DNA of 64,000 bases from Atkinsonella hypoxylon. Taxonomy: Eukaryota > Ascomycota > Sordariomycetes > Hypocreales > Clavicipitaceae. Shown one piece after another: positions 22,290 through 33,828 of the stretch (positions are counted from its first letter, which is position 1; the number at the start of each line of letters is the position of its first letter). Location: the NCBI GenBank assembly GCA_000729835.1, contig JFHB01000076.1, positions 1-64,000 on the forward strand, given 5' to 3'. The notes beneath the pieces were generated by a model. That model searched no databases. It saw nothing but the letters and a program-made list of their open reading frames with translations, and was not told the origin of the DNA. The position numbers were made by a program, and so were the translations under genes.

Positions 22290-23482
22290 TTTCCAGACCT
22301 ACAGTGATGCTGTCGAAGGGGTTGGATACAAGTCTTGTGGCAGAAAATCGTTCTTTCCGAGTCCTCACTGCTAACGATGGCGTTTCTTCAGTCCATCGAT
22401 TGTGGCCACAGGCTGTAACAGAAAGAGAACAGCAGCAAGGTCGAGCTGGGCCAACACTAGGAGTACCAAGATTGGTCGGATGGATTATCAAGGATTCATG
22501 TGCGTGAGCCACATTTGGTCAGATATGAGGTCAACTGGAGACTAATTATGGTGCAGAAGCATAAGTAAGTCCTAAGTCGCTCAATTGCATTTGCGCGAGA
22601 CCAGGGCGTCCGCTGTTAGACATGACGCTTGGATGCTATTTGTTTTAGCAAGTAGCCAGGCAACAAAGCATGGGGGCATCAAGGTGAGCGTATTGTACTA
22701 CTCTGGCCCTCGAGGCCAATAAAAGAGAATGGAACTCTGACAGACTCATTGGCACGATGGACCTGGAGTGGACAATTTGCATTAATGGGCTCGCCCCCCG
22801 AGTAGCTAGTAGATTGAAACAGCCGAAACACCAGTCACTTCACTTGTAATGGAGCGGGGTTACCAACAACGTGGCTGAGAAAACTGATCGGTTGTTTGCT
22901 GGGATAGGATGTCAGATCTTGGACGGCCCGAGCGGCTTTCGAATTTAAGCTAAAGCTTCCATAGACTCGAATCCAGCTGTCTGAAACAAGTGGCTGTATG
23001 TATACTAGAAAGCCTACCAGGGCCCCGACGTTAACCCCAGCCCCATCCTGGTCAGTTGAAGATCCTCCTCTTGCCCGCTAGACAGATGAAGACTGTTGCG
23101 CTGTCGTTGGAATCGAAGGGTCGAGATGCATCGTGAGACGCAGGGTGCATCAGCAAGTAACCAGTTCTCGGGAACAGAGACAGAGCACAACCAGAATAAC
23201 GTCAGGAATTCAACACAGTCTTAGCTCTTTGCGATTGCTTAAAAGGGTTCGGAAGATGTATTTTCTCAAAGCATGGAAATCAGAAGATAAGAAGGGAATA
23301 AGTAACTCTGGCATCTTGGTGAAGAAAGAGGTGATACCCATTTTCACCCGGCCGTAAGACAATTGATATGAAAAGGCTCAACCAAAATATCGTGATGGTT
23401 ATGGGCCGAAACTGCTGCCACTAAGACTTGAAGCTATGACATCCAGAAACGTATCAGTATGGCCGGCCCACTTGAATCATCG

Positions 23483-24401
23483 TCAATACGTTATAAGATC
23501 TAGAGCAACAGCAGCGTGGCGGGCCCATTGCCGGCGACTCCAGTCGCAATCTGCTTTGCTTATAAAGGGATAACTTGGAGTGGGCATTTGCACGCCCTTC
23601 CCGAATCCACAATCACCACAAGGAGTGTGCATAAGGTAAGGTCCAAGGCAATGATATTCGTCGTCGCCGGTAGCGGTTCGCGGCACATAGGACTTGTGGA
23701 ACGTGGCTCCTGCCACATAGGTCGAATTTGCTACGGCAATTCCACGGCCGTTGACCAAGTATTGCAGGGATATCCGATCTGTCCGCCACGGAGGACAAGG
23801 TTGACTGACGCTACGGAATACCGCACGTCGGATGTTGCAATACTCCTGGCGGCATGGGCAACAGTACTCACTCAGGCATGTCAGGCAGGCCTGGTTATTG
23901 TACTGACCATGAGGCAATTTGCTGATTAGTATGCAGGGACATCCCCGGTGGCAGCCGAAAGCGGCTCATCATGCTTTACATAATATAGTTTGGCTGCAAG
24001 AGGGACGAGGCACGAGGCACGAGGAACAAGAATCCCATCTGAACCAAAGATCCTGAGTGCGTTAGTCGGTTTGTGTAGGGCACGTGTCTGAGCGCTGGGG
24101 GCGTCAGAACGAGCCCAGATTGGTACGGATTGGCCAATACACACCCACAGGGGATGCTTGGCGAAGAAAAAAAGTCGAACATGTCCTGCTTGCTGCTCCG
24201 TGGTCCGTACGTAATACGCACATACCCCATGATACAGATGTAATACCGGCGACAGCGAAATTGGATGAAGTTATCTGGTCCAGTACGTTGCGCATCGTAT
24301 GAGTTTTTTGAGCACTCCTGTGCACCAAGTACTTTACCACCAAGCTCAGCCACAAAATTATTCCTGATCGAGTCTGGTTCAGAGTAATCGGCAGTCTGCA
24401 A
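23483..24401 (-). CDS. Candidate Cys-rich small protein gene or relic
   Basis: On the - strand an exon-like stretch at about 24394-24245 is bounded by an acceptor (TTGCAG) and a donor (GTATGTG) and encodes a Cys-containing segment (QECSKNSYDAQRTGPDNF, then FRCRRYYICIMG). Further on, 23917-23483 reads through a CLTCLSEYCCPCRQEYC segment and ends with TPCGDCGFGKGVQ ... SKADCDWSRRQWARHA. Plausible donors (GTGAGT near 23873) and acceptors exist, but I could not find a starting exon with a signal peptide or join the pieces into one frame. It could be a fast-evolving secreted Cys-rich protein, a pseudogene, or chance. Confidence 0.25.
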
Positions 24402-25636
24402 TAAGGCATTAAGCCCCTAATGGGCATACTTCGTCATTACCTGTCGACAACACGTTATTCAGGGGTCACACCAAGGTTGATGTGCGACCGGAGTAGGGTA
24501 AGTCGTACTAGGTCGGGGACAAAACGCACCTTATCAGTAATAACAGTTCTCTGTGAAGATAGGCGTCGTCTTCATCTCATCCCCTCCTTTTTAACTTATT
24601 AGTATGCGCAGCAGTCACAATGATATGAGCTTCAGTGATTGATTGGACACTGTGCTTGACTTCCAGTGAACCCTTTCTTTGCTTAAAAATGCCCGTCTAT
24701 GTAGCACCCAAAGGGACGGGCAGGACAATGAAAGATGGAGGCAGCAGAGAAAAGGGTTGGGGTTCTTCGAAAGGACCACTTTCTGCCAGCAAGTACGATT
24801 CGGTTACGCGGCAGGATACCACTAGACTAGGTTCGCTTCTGAACTGCCGTCAATGTACAACTGCAGGTCATGGACGTTGACTAAACAACGTGCTGTGCGT
24901 GGCCTCCAGTCATGACCTTGTTCTGCCAAGGACGAGTAATGCGGCAGATCCAGGCCTTCCAGTCGAATCGTTATATTTTCCTGATACACGTTGGCTGTCA
25001 TTCATTTTCCCTGTTCTTTGCCCAACATTACACGGCTTTGTCGAGTGATATAATGCTGCTGGCTGGGTGGGTTTAGCGCCATGGCTAATGAGAATGATTG
25101 TTGTGCAAGAATGTTCCGATGCCGTGCATCTATGCATAGGAACCCGTCCTCTTGTAATATCGAGCATGGAGTACACGTGTTGAGAGCATAAAAGTACACC
25201 GCTGTGTTTTCTTTGGTGGATCTTGATAGCATGGTTGCATGGGTAGCGAATCGAATGCAGAAGTTAGCATGTGCCAATAGCCAGCTTTACGGAGTACATG
25301 AGTACATTGAAGAACATCGGGTTTGAGACGAGATTGACTAGACATGGCTGGGGTTATCGTGCGAGATGCATGTGTTTATACTGACGTTTCGTCAACTGAG
25401 TCAGGTTGGCATCTGCCAGTACATCTCCTATTACAGCACCTGGCAAGGCATTGGGCAGGCACAGCCTCACTTCCTGCCTCAATTTCGAAGGCTCACAGAG
25501 AGGCAGAGGAAAGGAAGGAAAGAATCAAATCAAGCCAGCCAATCACTCAAGAACAGTGATGTACATCAAGCCATTTCTAGCCGTTTTGTGTATGTGTAAT
25601 AGCATTAACGTGGGCAACGCGGACGGCGCCAGCTGT

Positions 25637-25678
25637 CCACCTGCCACCTGCCGCCTGCCGCCTGCCGCCTGCCGCCTG
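25637..25678. repeat. 7-bp tandem repeat (CCACCTG/CCGCCTG), six units
   Basis: Two units of CCACCTG are followed by four of CCGCCTG with exact 7-bp period. No gene is nearby. Confidence 0.9.
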
Positions 25679-28600
25679 CAACTGAGATTTGACATTTGAC
25701 ACTTTTTCTTTCTTCTCTTTTCTACATGTCGGGCGCTGCTTGATCAAACTAGCCTGCTTTACTTCCGTCCTCTGCCCTCCGAAGTTAATTCGTTGCATAC
25801 TTCAAATTCTCGAGACTGTTATTCTTTTCAGGTTGCGGTCAAAGTCTCAGGTGAAGCACTATGCCATGCGCTCGATTTATTAGACAATGGTACGCCATAC
25901 CAGTGAGAGAAAGATGAGCGATAATGGATGGCCATTTCGTGTTATACAATACATTCGATAGCCCTAAGTAGATAGCACTGTCTTATTAGTCGGGCGTCTG
26001 GGTGAAGAGAAATTGGCCGGGTCGTACTCTTCAAGGAGTAATGATATTCGGAGATGTATGGTCTGGAGCTGTGACCCACTTAGCTAATAGAGCCACATCC
26101 TCTTTCCCACGCGCCGCGACTAGAGGAATTAATGAAGTGGTTAAGACAACGAATTGTATTTTTCGTGAGGGGGCCGGAGCCATGACTTTCTTGTGTGTTC
26201 TATAGTTAGGGGAGTGTGGGAATCAACCCAGCTAGCTAGATACGGCTAGTCGTGTGGAGTACAGCGCCAAAGCATATGTACAGCTCCGAATATCATTACT
26301 CCTCTTCAAGTTATAATAGGTGCCTCCACCCGGGATCCGGGCCATTGGCTCTCGCTCGACAGCCAGCCTGTTCCTAGGTCCCTGGCCTGAACCCTGGCCT
26401 GCCTTTGCTAAAGAAGTCTGATCTGACGAGGGGGTGAAGAAATACACGACCCCTCGTACCTACCAACATATGAGGTACGAGAGGTCGTGGTCAGTAATCC
26501 CTATTAGGGCTGGGTGGGCCTGCCAGATGCTATCCCTTCCAGTGTGGTAAGGCGCCCACTGGGTCACGAACAAGCTAGTGATCCAATCAGGACCCAGGGA
26601 AAGGGGAGATACTTGGATTTGTATGGGAACCTGACTATAAAGAAAGTCCCAGCAGAGCTGTGTCGCACTCGTTGCAGCCATAAGGCGTTCTACGGCAGCT
26701 GGTGTGGCCGCTCGGAGGTGCCTTAACACGTATTGAAGGTGGTGTCTGGTGGAACCCGCCACCTATCAGGTACTTAGGTACCTAGTCCAGGCACTCGTCA
26801 ACACAACGACCACAGGACTTGTCTCCGTGCTCCAACAACCATCATGGAGCACCAGTCAAGGCAAAGGACTGGATTTCAGCACTCTAGGAAGGAATGGGCA
26901 CAAGGCTTTCTCTTCTCCAGTGGACGAGGCTAAGCATTCGCTGTGGCCCCCCCGACTACGTGGCGTGCACCGCTAATACCAGCTACCAGGATCTCAACTC
27001 AAGCATAAGTTCAGACCTAAACATGTTTAGTCATGTGACGATCTGTTACATTTCAGCCAGGAATTGTGAAAACGGATCATACCGGGTATGCATAGCCTAT
27101 ATATGCAATCGTGGTCCAGCTAACTGATTAACACAAAGTCTCCTGAACCATTTCCCCTATCAGGTTCACATGTTGAGCAGGCCGTCACTCTCATTCACAG
27201 ATACCATTGACCTGACTCGGTATGGGGTATAAAAGCGCCTTTTTACCTTGACGCTTGCGACAGTGGCAGGTGCTAGTGCTACAAAAGGGACGATATCCAA
27301 CGACGATTCGCAACAGTCAGCCAGGCGACCGACGCTAGCCCAAAGCTTGCTTCCGCGGTGCCGATGCCCACGAAAAAAAAAAAAAGAATATTGCCTCATC
27401 TTTTTCGGTGCAGAGCATGCTTTACGTGGCTCTTGGCGACAGATTGTGCACAAGTGTCATAGGGCACGAGTTATGAGGGAAATAAATGGGTTGTGAAGTA
27501 CGTATTTGATTGTATACGGGCTTCTCCTTGCGTTGCCGCTAATCATCCGCCCACATTGTACGGAGTATACTTAGGCTCGTGACATGTCGTCTTTCTGCAC
27601 AATCTTGATCGATCGGAGAATGATAGCAAGACAAGTAGACCTTGCCGAGTGCCCGAGGCTGGCCACGGGCATTAGTTGCAGTGGACAGATCCCTGTCTCC
27701 ATTTACTCGTGCGAGCATACCCCTGCGAAGGTCTTAGCACACGTCAACAGCTCAGGCTTAGGTGAAATGGTAGGATGGTTTCATCTCAAGTTTGTTGTAG
27801 CACCATAGGACCGGCTCTTCAGCACGCATAACCCTGGCCTAGCCTGGCCTAGCTACACTAATATCACATGTTTCACTAACTCAGTCTACAGCCACTCGTC
27901 TTGATTTCCTAACGCTAGTTGAGATTGGCCGGGGACACTTTCGGATGACAGACTTGAATGCCATTCATTGTACAGTCCGATGATGACTGTTCAGGGGTTT
28001 ATCTTCCTCCACGTGCTGACGCCGGCGCCGGCGCCGGACCGTATGTCACTCTTCAAACATCCAATCAAGTTCGTCTCAAATGGGAAAGAGATCCGCGTGT
28101 CTGTTATCGGGATAGCAAGCATTAGGAGCGTGCTCTGTCCCGTAATGTGTTTTTGTTCCGCCTCGCATAATGAGGAATTACTGGCTTTGCTTCTGCACAC
28201 AGTGATGATGAGAGAATTTCGGTAAATTGGGCCGCGACAACACACCATTCATTGTGCATACATGGCAGAGGGCAGGCGATTGCGGGATATTAGTTTTGCC
28301 ACGTTCTTGAGGGAGTCCGATCGCGCGGCGCAGATGTGTGACGGTAATGCACATCAAGTGAAGCACCATAATAATTACGTCAGTACCAGTAATTACACAG
28401 GTCCTCCGCCTCTTCGTCCCTTTTCAAATGCAGCGTCGTATTGGAAATGCAGCTAATCCGGCATAGCCTGAAATGCAAGCTACCGGAAGGTCCGGTCGCC
28501 GGACCCTTCCGTCGAGGCATTGGATTCGCGATACTCGCGTTTACCAAATGCGCAACCGATGCGCATCGTGCCCATGCTGGACTGGAGGTGGAGTACGGGG

Positions 28601-29773
28601 TCTGGGGTACCGGTACGTACGTGCGTGCATGGGTGATTCTTTGAACATGCAATGGGGGAGCTAAGCCTAGGCGGAGTCTCCGTGATGGTGTGGCCCAACA
28701 CCTTGATGAAAGTCGCGATGGATTCCGGAAGGAAAAGGTCTTGACACTTGGGCGCAAACTCTAATTTAATTCATCTTGTCGAAACAACAAAGATAAGTGG
28801 CGAGCCACTTGCTGCTGCATGCTCGAAAAGACCACTACTGCACGTTCACGGAGATGCATTAAGGCGGGCTAGCAAGCAAGGCAAGGCATGTCAGCCACAG
28901 ACAGGGTCCTTGATATATTGATGCGATACGTATCTGATTCTGTGGCCTTACACAGGCTGCCACTGCTCCGCCGTGCTAGAGTTTCGGTATTCCCTTCTTC
29001 CTTTCTAGCGTGATTCCCCAAGCCCCCCATATTATAATTGCGGATGGAGTACGGAATACATACATATCAAAGCGACCGGCCTGGTTATGGGACTCGAGAT
29101 TGATTGCTGATGGAGTTCTCGGGGTGATATCAATAGGCCAGGGCCCCCATACATATGTCATGTTAGTCATTGACCCCGGGCTGTTCCAAGGGCGCCTTGC
29201 TGCGTCCAGCTCCGAATCAGACGTCCTTCAGAAGCTTCGAGAAGTTTTCATTTCGGCGCGCCCAGGAATTGGGAGCAATGAGTCGCGTCTGTAACTCGGG
29301 TCGACAGCGTCCAGTTGCTTCTGAACCTGTTATCCAGCGTCACGGCTTGAGCACATGAGGACCCAAGGCCATTATACCACAAGGCCGGGCCCTGATCTCA
29401 ACTTACTTGGCGTCTCTGTTTATCCTGTCATCTTGGATGGCAGGGCCGGGCGAAAAGGAGGGGAGGGGGCTGGTGTTCGAGACCTTGTTGAGTTCATCCC
29501 AACCAACCAACATACGCCCCCTCCTTTTGACATATCTACCATGGCCACGGTGGTGTTGGAGATGGAGTAGGGAGGACAAGCACGCCTTACTCGCGGACCT
29601 GCATACATATGTATGTACTCCGTACGCAAGTATGTGGATGTGTGGTATGGTACGGAGTATTCCGTGTTATCTGGAGTTTTGAAATATGCCAGCTACAAGC
29701 GACACAGCATGTACGTACGTACGCAGCTCGACTTGGCCAAGCCTGCAGCGTTGCCTTCTGGCTTGAAGGCATG

Positions 29774-29797
29774 ATCCGCATCCGCATCCGCATCCGC
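29774..29797. repeat. ATCCGC hexanucleotide repeat, four units
   Basis: Four perfect ATCCGC units end in ATCAC. Surrounding DNA (29600-29720) is rich in ACATAC/TACGTACG blocks and holds two TACGGAGTA-type motifs. Confidence 0.85.
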
Positions 29798-30473
29798 ATC
29801 ACACATCCATCTCCTCTTGCCGCAACCAGGGACGGATTAGAGTAGAATTCATCAGCTCGTCGTTCATGCCGTGCATTCCCAAAGGAGGGCCAATTATATG
29901 ACATAAGGACTTTTCCGTCCCAACTCCTTTGGTGAAACCTAGCTGGAACCATGTCAGCTCACCAAGCCCTGGATTTAGCTAGCCCCCATTGGTCCGTCTT
30001 TACAGAAAAAAAGAACAGGAGATTCATCATCTACGAAGAGTGAAGGAGAGATAAAAAAAAAGAACGGTTGGTTCTGCCTGTCATAAGGAGGAATTTTGAC
30101 AAGATGAACCTGATTTTCGCTTCTTACCCTGTGCTGTTCACATCGCTTCCGTTCAGCCCCCTTCAACGACCCCAGATGTGGAAGAAGAACAAGGGAAAAA
30201 AAAAATTTATCCCGCTTTTAAGCAATCCTGTTTCAAGCACGGGCAAAGAAGTGACCCTACGGGTAAACACTTAAGCGCTGACCGTTGTTGTTTCAGAATC
30301 CACGACGCTGGAACAATCCCTTGCTGCATCTCCACGTAATTAACCAGGGAGTGGACGAAAACTAAGCGAGTGTGTAAACGCGCAGCCAGCGGAACTGCAT
30401 ACCTCCACACGCCAAAAATTTTTATGTGCAAACAGCTTGAACCCTTAACTTTAATCATGGGCAATTAGAGCCC

Positions 30474-30488
30474 GGGGGGGGGGGGGGG
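30474..30488. repeat. 15-G homopolymer
   Basis: A run of 15 G follows CCC at 30471. Such tracts are prone to length error in sequencing and assembly. Confidence 0.85.
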
Positions 30489-31167
30489 TTGTGTATTTAT
30501 CCCTTTGCGTACTAGAAGTTCTTTCTGGCAAGGCCCACGTGCCGCTAGGTGATTTCCATAAAGTCGCCTGGCCCTAGCTTAACGCTGGGTGATATTTGAC
30601 TCGTCTGACACAAGGGGCTTAGCCTATCTGTTCGACGATTAATTAGGAGGGATGCGCGCGGTTTCAAGCTAGGTAAGGGCATGAACGTGCTGCTATAAGG
30701 CGGAATGAGCCTTGAGTGCGTATAATCCTCAATAAAGCTTCCTAATCAAGGTTCTTGAAACTGTGCATTCATTACATTATCATAAGTGGATGCATTCGGT
30801 GTTTCTCTTGTCTCTCTTGGCTGCAGCTTGGCAGTTGATGAACTAGTATTGCTCTTGTTGAAAGGTAGGTAGTTGTATCATATTAGTATTAAGCCTAAGC
30901 ATTGCGTGCGGTGTTGCTGGAGTCAAGTAAAAGTACCTTGACACGAAATTGGGAGTGTGGGGTACCCCTCCGTTTCGGGTCTAGTTGCCGCTGCGCGTTT
31001 ACGTACACCTAACCTACCCACTGTACGTACTAAAAACCCTCCCCGAGGCACGTTGCGCCATCTCGGCAGAGCAAATGGAGAAATGCGATGCGATCCATGT
31101 GAATAAGGCATATATTACCGTCCATACATATGGCGTAGACTATTTTGTTCTCTCTCTAATATGAAAT

Positions 31168-31190
31168 CATAATAATAATAATAATAATAC
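31168..31190. repeat. ATA trinucleotide microsatellite
   Basis: Seven consecutive ATA/TAA units follow ATGAAATC. It lies about 740 bases beyond the 3' end of the Sfm1 gene. Confidence 0.8.
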
Positions 31191-31927
31191 TTTGTCGAAT
31201 TTTTTTTTTATACTCCCTATGCATGTTTCGTTCTTTCACTTCGCTTCAGGAAATCCCTAGGGACCTTCAAGCTGTTCAACTCCCAAGGTTACTACGGAGT
31301 GCGTCGCGGTGACCATGTGAGCGAGGTTTTTTTTTTTTCCAGTCCTACACAGCACCCGCAAAATGCTGTGCTGCGTCGGACGCAACGCCTTCTGCGTTTC
31401 GAGATGTAGCTTTGCGTCGGACATTTTTTCTTTCTTTCTACCCCTAGCTATCTCGTATGGATGTCGGTGGTAGGTGAGCTTGGTGCCATTCAAGGTGTCG
31501 TGTGTATGTGTAACTGTAGCTTTTGTACGAGGAACACGGATATATTTTATTCTGTGTGGTGGTTTGATTGCTTGGCAAGGTGAGTAAGTAACACTGCCGT
31601 TGTTGGGGATCCTGTTCCTGTGCCAAATCGGTGAACTTGTATGCCCAGGGTAGGTGAGATGTAGGAAGTTGGACGGGAATTCGTGAAGTGCAAGAAGTGC
31701 ATTGGACGAACTTCAACTGCAAACCACTATCGGGAAAACTGTCAGCTGGCCACTTGAACTTGTCTTGATGTGCAGTGACAGTGCTCGATATCAACCGACA
31801 TTCCCTCACACCATGTCTTCTGAAGGAAACAATGATGTATCAGATGCCTTAAATCACGGCATCTGCAGAATCTTTGCTTTTCTTATTGAAGGGGTCTTTT
31901 TTGTACATTATTTTTCTTGACCGTGCC

Positions 31928-32921
31928 CTAGAACAAATCATCTACGGCTTTGTCCGCATCCTTCTCTATCAATTCCTTCATTCCCTGCGTTGAGGTAACG
32001 TATTTAGTACTGTGTGTCGTTATACCCAGTTACAACATAACATGGGCCTCTTACCTCTGGCATAATTGGCTTGCCCTCCTTATCCGTTACATATCGAAAC
32101 GGCATCTCTGTGCTCTCATGCTCGTTGAACCTGAGCTCTGGGAAATCGACATAAGGGATCTTGTCCAAGGGAACTTCCGTGCTCGTCAGCTCGACATATA
32201 TTCCACACGCGGCAACATGATTTAAAAGGCAAGACAGGAGATGTCTTCTTATCTTTTGGAAACATACCTTTCTCCTGGACAACCATGCGAGTGACCCTCA
32301 CTGCAGTATCAGTCGTCATCTGCTTGGGTCCCAGTCTCCGACCTTCATACCCCTTCTTCCTCAATTCCGAAGTTCGATCTATAGGCCTAAGTCAGATGAC
32401 CCACGACAATTTTTCCTCTCACCGAGTTCCCAAATGATTCAGACATACCTCGGGGAGGATCGTCGCCTGTGTACCAAGTACCAATAGAGTTAGTATTAAT
32501 ATATTAGAGGCATTGTACCCTTCGCTATAAAATTCCAATCCACAAAGACAAGGGCCTAGCAGAGACAAAACAACAGAAGGAAAGAAACATCGGCATGAAA
32601 CGCACCCAGAATGCCACCAAATAAAAAGGCATCGAATATCTGTCCATCTTCCGGCGAGAGATCCTTGGCTGCAGCAGGATCCAATAGGCATACTTTTCCC
32701 TTGTTCCCGGCATACAGCTCCTCCACGCCACGATGCTCAGGTGTAAACGCCGAGATGTCCCTCAAGGCGCCGGGAACCTTGAAGTCGGCGGGCAGACTGG
32801 ACAAGATGAATTTTCCTTCGGAGTCCCTCGTCTCCTTGGCGATGGCAATGTACTCTAGTTCTGACCAATGCCCTAATTCAGGATCCAGATGTTCGACGAT
32901 GAAGGTTTTGCCGGATGCCAT
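31928..32921 (-). CDS. SFM1: SPOUT protein-arginine methyltransferase Sfm1
   Basis: Five exons with all phases closing: 32921-32606, 32466-32449 (18 nt), 32378-32268, 32173-32055 and 31984-31928; product 206 aa, about the length of yeast Sfm1. The start TFIVEHLDPELGHWSELEY, then KFILSSLP, KVCLLDPAAAKDLSPEDGQ and FDAFLFGGILGDDPPRDRT follow the family closely. So do the knotted C-terminal part (RRLGPKQMTTDTAVRVTRMV) and FPELRFNEHESTEMPFRYV. In yeast the enzyme methylates ribosomal protein Rps3, and the same role is inferred here. The second exon encodes only the DDPPR loop, beside the SAM-binding knot. The first intron donor is GTGCGT and the fourth acceptor is AAG, both slightly unusual. A four-unit 10-bp repeat sits 20 bases upstream of the start codon. 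Confidence 0.93.
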
Positions 32922-32940
32922 GATACAGTGGGTGAACTAA

Positions 32941-32980
32941 TTGTGGCTGATTGTGGCTGATTGTGGCTGATTGTGGCTGT
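32941..32980. repeat. 10-bp tandem repeat just upstream of the Sfm1 start
   Basis: Four units of TTGTGGCTGA (last base of the fourth differs) begin 20 bases from the Sfm1 ATG. On the transcribed strand the unit is TCAGCCACAA, so the repeat probably lies in the 5' leader or core promoter. Confidence 0.9.
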
Positions 32981-33828
32981 ATAGTCAACGGCCGATTGAT
33001 TGATTGGTTGTCTTCTCTTCTTTTTTGGTTAGTTTCGGACAGAATATCTGGGTGAATCACCAGACTGTTGATAGTTAAACGAAATGGGTTGTCTGTTTGA
33101 CAACGCGATTATCCTTGAGCCTCTAAAATCCCAGACCATCTACATACACTCACTCGGTCGGATGCGTTTCGAATGATGTTTGCTTGCTCTCGTAGGTTGG
33201 CAGAGTTTTAGTAAGGGCCGGAGGGCAAAAAAAAAAACCACATGGAATTTATTTCTTTGTGGTGGCGGTGGGATTGGTGGGCGGTATGGAACCTTGGGGA
33301 CCGGCGCAAGCGCAATACTGGATTCCTTGGCGCGATCGATGCGGAGGAATGCTGATTCACTTTATACGCAACCCTTTGGCCCTCGAGGTACTCGGTGACT
33401 ATTGCAGACTCTCGATCGAGCATGGGCAAGCCGTTGCATTGCGAGTCGGTCGACCTTTTAATACCGATTTCAGTGTTGTAGTGCAACAGTCACAGCCACA
33501 TCTGTTCGTCAAATAGCACTGGCCTTGCCGTCTGGTTGCTTGCTGACATTAGCAGCTCCGAGTCATAAACGGACAAGCCACATCCCCTCTCCTCTGACTG
33601 GCTGATTGGCCCGCGGCCAGCTTGACAACTGGACAAAACTCACCTTTCTCCGTATCCAAGTCAAGTTCATTGCTACTTGCTCCGCTGGGCGCGCTGTAGC
33701 AGTTCATTCCCCATGGTATAACACATTTGGAAATCCGCATCTGCCACCTGTACTTCTAAGCGTGAATTTCAATCTTATCCCAGGCCCTCGGGGCTTCGCG
33801 GCACCGTCCACCCTGCGTCAACGTCGAC
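32981..33828. other. Shared upstream region of Sfm1 and KEX1
   Basis: The two genes diverge from here, so about 0.85 kb holds both promoters. An A tract lies at 33228-33238. Frames of about 85-90 codons on both strands show no recognisable domain. Confidence 0.6.

Larger units (their letters stand above)
22290..31927. other. Gene-poor region of about 9.6 kb
   Basis: No gene can be supported with confidence. One Cys-rich candidate is listed separately (23483-24401). Short repeats are dense: a 7-bp tandem repeat at 25637, ATCCGC repeats at 29774, a 15-G run at 30474, and an ATA run near 31168. TACGGAGTA motifs occur at 25288, 27559, 29616 and 29651, and AGGTACCTAG-type elements near 26460 and 26770. 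No reverse transcriptase, integrase or transposase motif is visible in any frame. The first ~250 bases are the promoter side of the fungal-specific gene at 22289. Confidence 0.6.

Noticed and set aside
22290..31927. Transposable element bodies, tRNA genes or CRISPR arrays
   Set aside because: No reverse transcriptase, integrase or transposase motif, no tRNA T-loop/anticodon pattern, and no regularly spaced direct repeats were seen.
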